Part shown: positions 4,787 to 5,608 of the stretch, piece after piece
Position numbering within the stretch: position 1 is the stretch's first letter
How the letters are laid out: each line of letters starts with the position of its first letter
Assembly (NCBI GenBank): GCA_027310795.1
Contig: DAIDAD010000039.1
Location: forward strand, 1-5,608
Length of the DNA: 5,608 bases
Direction of reading: 5' to 3'
Origin: Candidatus Micrarchaeaceae archaeon
Lineage (GTDB): Archaea; Micrarchaeota; Micrarchaeia; Micrarchaeales; CABMGC01
Program-made: the position numbers and the translations under genes
The notes under the pieces: model-generated
Told to the model about the DNA's origin: nothing
Databases searched by the model: none
What the model saw: the letters and a program-made list of their open reading frames with translations, nothing else

Positions 4787-5526
4787 CGCACCTTTGTTCT
4801 CGCAATCTCTGTTTCAGATATTCTTAAATTGACGCTTGCTGCAAACCTCTGCGCGGAGATCTGCCTTAACAGATTCGTTGCTGCAAGCAGAGTCTTATCT
4901 GTGGAGAATATAGTGACATCCCGTATGCCTGATTTTACAACAAGGCTTAAATCAGGTATTATGTTGTCGCGGCCTATGTATTGTATGAAATATGCATTGT
5001 TGACGTCTGCACCTATCCTCTCGGAAAGGGAGGAATAGTTTGAATGGGATTTGTCCACGGTGTCTATGATTATTGCTGCTTTCTTTTCTCCGTCGGGGTG
5101 CGGCGCATGCGAAACGTCTACAAGCTTCGCTGAGAGAGCCGTATGGGCATCTCCGCTGCTTGCAGCTGGAAACATTTTTTCAAGGGCGCGCAGTTGCGTG
5201 TTTTTGTTCTCTTCACATATCCTGCCGTGAGAATGCTCGGAATACTTTTCAGCAGCGGTTGATATCTCAGGATAATCGGCTTTCGCGCCGTCCTTCACCC
5301 TTGCTATCTCCTTCATTGCTGCGCAGTCGTTATGCACGAACACCGACACACTCCGTATGTCGTATGCAGATGCAATTTCAGCAATTGACTTGCTTAAATT
5401 GTCCACGTCTGCGCCTCCATTTCTGAGAACTATAGCCATTGCTTCAGACGCCTGGGCTTTTTGTTCGACAAGCTGGTTAAGCCTTCTGTCCATACACGCT
5501 ATTATTATATCAGCTTTTTCTTTCAT
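4783..5526 (-). CDS. Beta-carbonic-anhydrase-like protein with a probable degenerate second domain
   Basis: 247 residues. The N-terminal part (about 5-75) carries the beta-carbonic-anhydrase pattern: CMDRR (C11, with the D13/R15 dyad), LRNGG (34-38, compare RNAGG) and HNDC (H65, C68), giving the Cys-His-Cys zinc ligands after hydrophobic strands. It could therefore hydrate CO2 or be a zinc-binding relative of another function. Residues 85-145 lack the usual family features but hold H98, H100, C104, H140 and H143. Residues about 149-217 look like a second copy of the fold: III then D at 152-158 and IRDVTIF at 201-207 match III/D at 7-13 and IRSVSVF at 57-63, but the zinc ligands are absent. 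No signal peptide is seen. The ATG at 5526 is chosen because the N terminus begins just before the first strand. The gene's stop shares CTAG with the convergent transporter gene. Confidence 0.8.
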   Translation of the reverse strand: MKEKADIIIACMDRRLNQLVEQKAQASEAMAIVLRNGGADVDNLSKSIAEIASAYDIRSVSVFVHNDCAAMKEIARVKDGAKADYPEISTAAEKYSEHSHGRICEENKNTQLRALEKMFPAASSGDAHTALSAKLVDVSHAPHPDGEKKAAIIIDTVDKSHSNYSSLSERIGADVNNAYFIQYIGRDNIIPDLSLVVKSGIRDVTIFSTDKTLLAATNLLRQISAQRFAASVNLRISETEIARTKVR

Positions 5527-5556
5527 GCTAAAACCTATTGCAACGCATTTTGTCTA

Positions 5557-5566
5557 AACATAAAGG
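5557..5566 (-). promoter_or_regulatory. Candidate TATA box of the carbonic-anhydrase-like gene
   Basis: The leftward strand reads CCTTTATGTT preceded by the purine-rich AAAAGAAA, which resembles a BRE. A transcript start about 26 bases on would lie near 5534, some 8 bases before the ATG at 5526. AGGT near 5534-5537 is only a weak ribosome-binding site. The remaining bases to the window end show no other feature. Confidence 0.4.
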
Positions 5567-5608
5567 TTTCTTTTGGCTGGTCTCCGCCCGTGTTTTTAAC
5601 AAGAATAT

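Noticed and set aside
1..5608. tRNA, rRNA, CRISPR array, insertion sequence or integrase remnant
   Set aside because: No cloverleaf-like sequence, regularly spaced repeat, terminal inverted repeat with transposase, or integrase motif was seen; nearly all of the window is occupied by the six genes.

Overview
The window looks archaeal and gene-dense. Intergenic gaps are tiny or negative. Promoters are marked by AT-rich TATA-type boxes roughly 26 bases before predicted transcript starts. One gene looks leaderless, and the clearest ribosome-binding sites are of the GGTGA type. Arginine is mostly AGG/AGA and isoleucine is often ATA. The mix (a tandem Lrp/AsnC regulator, a dicluster ferredoxin and small family-poor proteins) would suit a small-genome archaeon such as a DPANN/Micrarchaeota-like lineage. 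That placement is an impression, not a demonstrated result.

Layout. At the left edge a rightward gene (41-538) encodes an unrecognised small protein with an HExxE-type motif. Its 3' end overlaps by 10 bases the end of a leftward cluster. That cluster, in order of transcription, holds a tandem Lrp/AsnC-type regulator (3378-2359), a 97-base AT-rich gap with operator-like repeats, a five-segment membrane protein (2261-1548), a two-cluster ferredoxin (1543-1100) and an RBBP9/YdeN-type serine hydrolase (1095-529). The last three are separated by only 4 bases each and almost certainly form one operon. A 118-base divergent intergenic region holds back-to-back promoters and a perfect 8-bp inverted repeat. 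Beyond it a rightward gene (3497-4786) encodes a ten-segment EamA/DMT transporter with an extra C-terminal soluble domain. It converges, with stop codons sharing one CTAG, on a leftward gene (5526-4783) for a beta-carbonic-anhydrase-like protein whose C-terminal half looks like a degenerate copy of its N-terminal half.

How the genes may work together (inference). The regulator sits between, and is positioned to control, both the transporter and the membrane protein-ferredoxin-hydrolase operon, and it has a candidate autoregulatory operator over its own promoter. The membrane protein and ferredoxin resemble a small membrane-attached electron-transfer module. The membrane protein has no histidine, so it is unlikely to be a bis-histidine haem b subunit. 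The most interesting items are the transporter's C-terminal domain, the duplicated carbonic-anhydrase-like protein and the inverted repeat over the regulator promoter. No RNA genes, mobile elements or CRISPR arrays were seen.
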